A stretch of 5,547 bases of DNA from Kiritimatiellales bacterium (GTDB lineage Bacteria > Verrucomicrobiota > Kiritimatiellia > Kiritimatiellales > Pontiellaceae): assembly GCA_013042165.1 (NCBI GenBank), contig JABDQT010000120.1:1-5547 (forward strand). Direction: 5' to 3'. Under the pieces are notes generated by a model. The model had not been told where the DNA came from and made no database searches. It saw only the letters and a program-made list of their open reading frames with translations. This document shows, piece by piece, positions 5,153-5,547 of the stretch. A program made the position numbers and the translations under genes. How positions within the stretch are numbered: the stretch's first letter is position 1; each line of letters starts with the position of its first letter.

Positions 5153-5180
5153 AGGATAGATGATCATCCGCCCAACTCAA
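5153..5180 (-). promoter_or_regulatory. candidate nadK promoter with a palindrome in its spacer
   Basis: On the - strand TTGAGT (5180-5175) and TATCCT (5158-5153) match the -35 and -10 boxes at four of six bases each, with a 16-bp spacer. The start of transcription would fall at or next to ATG5145. The perfect 10-bp palindrome GATGATCATC (5159-5168) touches the -10 box and fills most of the spacer, a good place for a repressor to bind. The rest of the divergent spacer (5181-5301) shows no clear promoter for the SDR gene. Confidence 0.4.
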
Positions 5181-5301
5181 GACTTGTTTTCACTGCTGTC
5201 GGCGCATTCAGCGCACAAACCGGGGCATACCGGCCATCGAAAAACTAAAAGGGCTTCTGTGTAAGGATCCCCCTGACTTCACGAACCAAATGCGAGGAAA
5301 C

Positions 5302-5547
5302 ATGCGCAAGAAACATAAAATTCTACTCACTGGTGCCACGGGATACGTTGGAGGCAAACTGTTGCGTCGTTTGGAGCTTGATGGACATCAGGTGAATTGT
5401 CTGGTGCGCAACCCCAAAAAGCTGTCGCACAACGTGGGTTGCAAAACAAAGGTTTTCCGGGGAGATATCCTGCAGCCGATGACCATGAAACAGGCTTTCG
5501 AAGGCGCGGATACCGCCTATTTTATGGTCCATTTTCTTCATGAAAAA
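5302..5547 (+). CDS. NAD(P)-binding SDR / NmrA-like protein (N-terminal part, runs off the window)
   Basis: The first 82 codons are present and the frame is open at the window edge. The peptide begins with a strand and the glycine-rich dinucleotide loop TGATGYVG (10-17), the TGxxGxxG form of atypical SDR proteins. It continues with a LVRNP segment (34-38) that would contact the adenosine phosphate, GDILQP (54-59) and GADTAYFMVH (68-77). This is the pattern of NmrA-like/YbjT-type and DUF2867-linked oxidoreductases; the substrate cannot be told from this end. ATG5302 has GAGGA at 5294-5298 as its SD. ATG5290 is in frame but lacks one. It is divergent from nadK across a short spacer. Confidence 0.85.
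   Translation, partial: MRKKHKILLTGATGYVGGKLLRRLELDGHQVNCLVRNPKKLSHNVGCKTKVFRGDILQPMTMKQAFEGADTAYFMVHFLHEK

Noticed and set aside
5323..5541. 72-codon - strand frame at the right edge
   Set aside because: It is antisense to the SDR N terminus, which has a clear TGATGYVG loop.
1..5547. CRISPR array, tRNA, rRNA or insertion sequence
   Set aside because: No regularly spaced direct repeats, no cloverleaf-like or rRNA sequence that I can recognise, and no transposase motifs or paired terminal repeats were seen.

Overview
The window looks like a piece of chromosome from a Gram-negative environmental bacterium, most plausibly of the Planctomycetota-Verrucomicrobiota-Kiritimatiellota (PVC) group. 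The pointers are a short secreted protein ending in a PEP-CTERM sorting signal, an exported LIM-like/DA1-like zinc peptidase, the style of the NAD kinase, and several genes with no visible Shine-Dalgarno (SD) sequence. This placement is inference; no rRNA or other phylogenetic marker is present.

Layout. Positions 2-82 hold the probable 3' end of an unidentified + strand gene. Positions 103-1134 (+) encode an exported cysteine-rich protein with four CxxC zinc-knuckle repeats and a C-terminal DA1-like HExxH peptidase. It converges, with a 15-bp gap, on a - strand membrane protein (1150-2250) with an extracytoplasmic beta-rich domain followed by a VanZ-like membrane domain. Just upstream of that gene on the same strand, 2290-2409 reads as the last 39 codons of a cytochrome bd oxidase subunit II gene (cydB) with the rest missing, so it is a gene remnant. 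Positions 2410-2713 have no gene. They change from an AT-rich stretch to a hairpin-rich leader with two abutting 7-bp hairpins carrying the same TGGGAG loop; a third TGGGAG is the ribosome-binding site of a small basic ORF (2714-2899). A short PEP-CTERM protein (3070-3531, +) follows and ends at a clear intrinsic terminator (3610-3635).

On the - strand, 3685-4200 encodes a low-molecular-weight protein tyrosine phosphatase and 4285-5145 encodes NAD kinase (nadK), in the order nadK then phosphatase, 84 bp apart. A divergent 156-bp spacer separates nadK from the start of an NAD(P)-binding SDR/NmrA-like protein (5302 to the window end, +, truncated by the window).

The genes do not form one obvious pathway. 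nadK is housekeeping, while the peptidase, VanZ-like protein and PEP-CTERM protein all point to the cell envelope. The least ordinary parts are the TGGGAG-loop leader RNA with its small ORF, the cydB remnant marking a past rearrangement, and the bacterial LIM-like/DA1-like peptidase.
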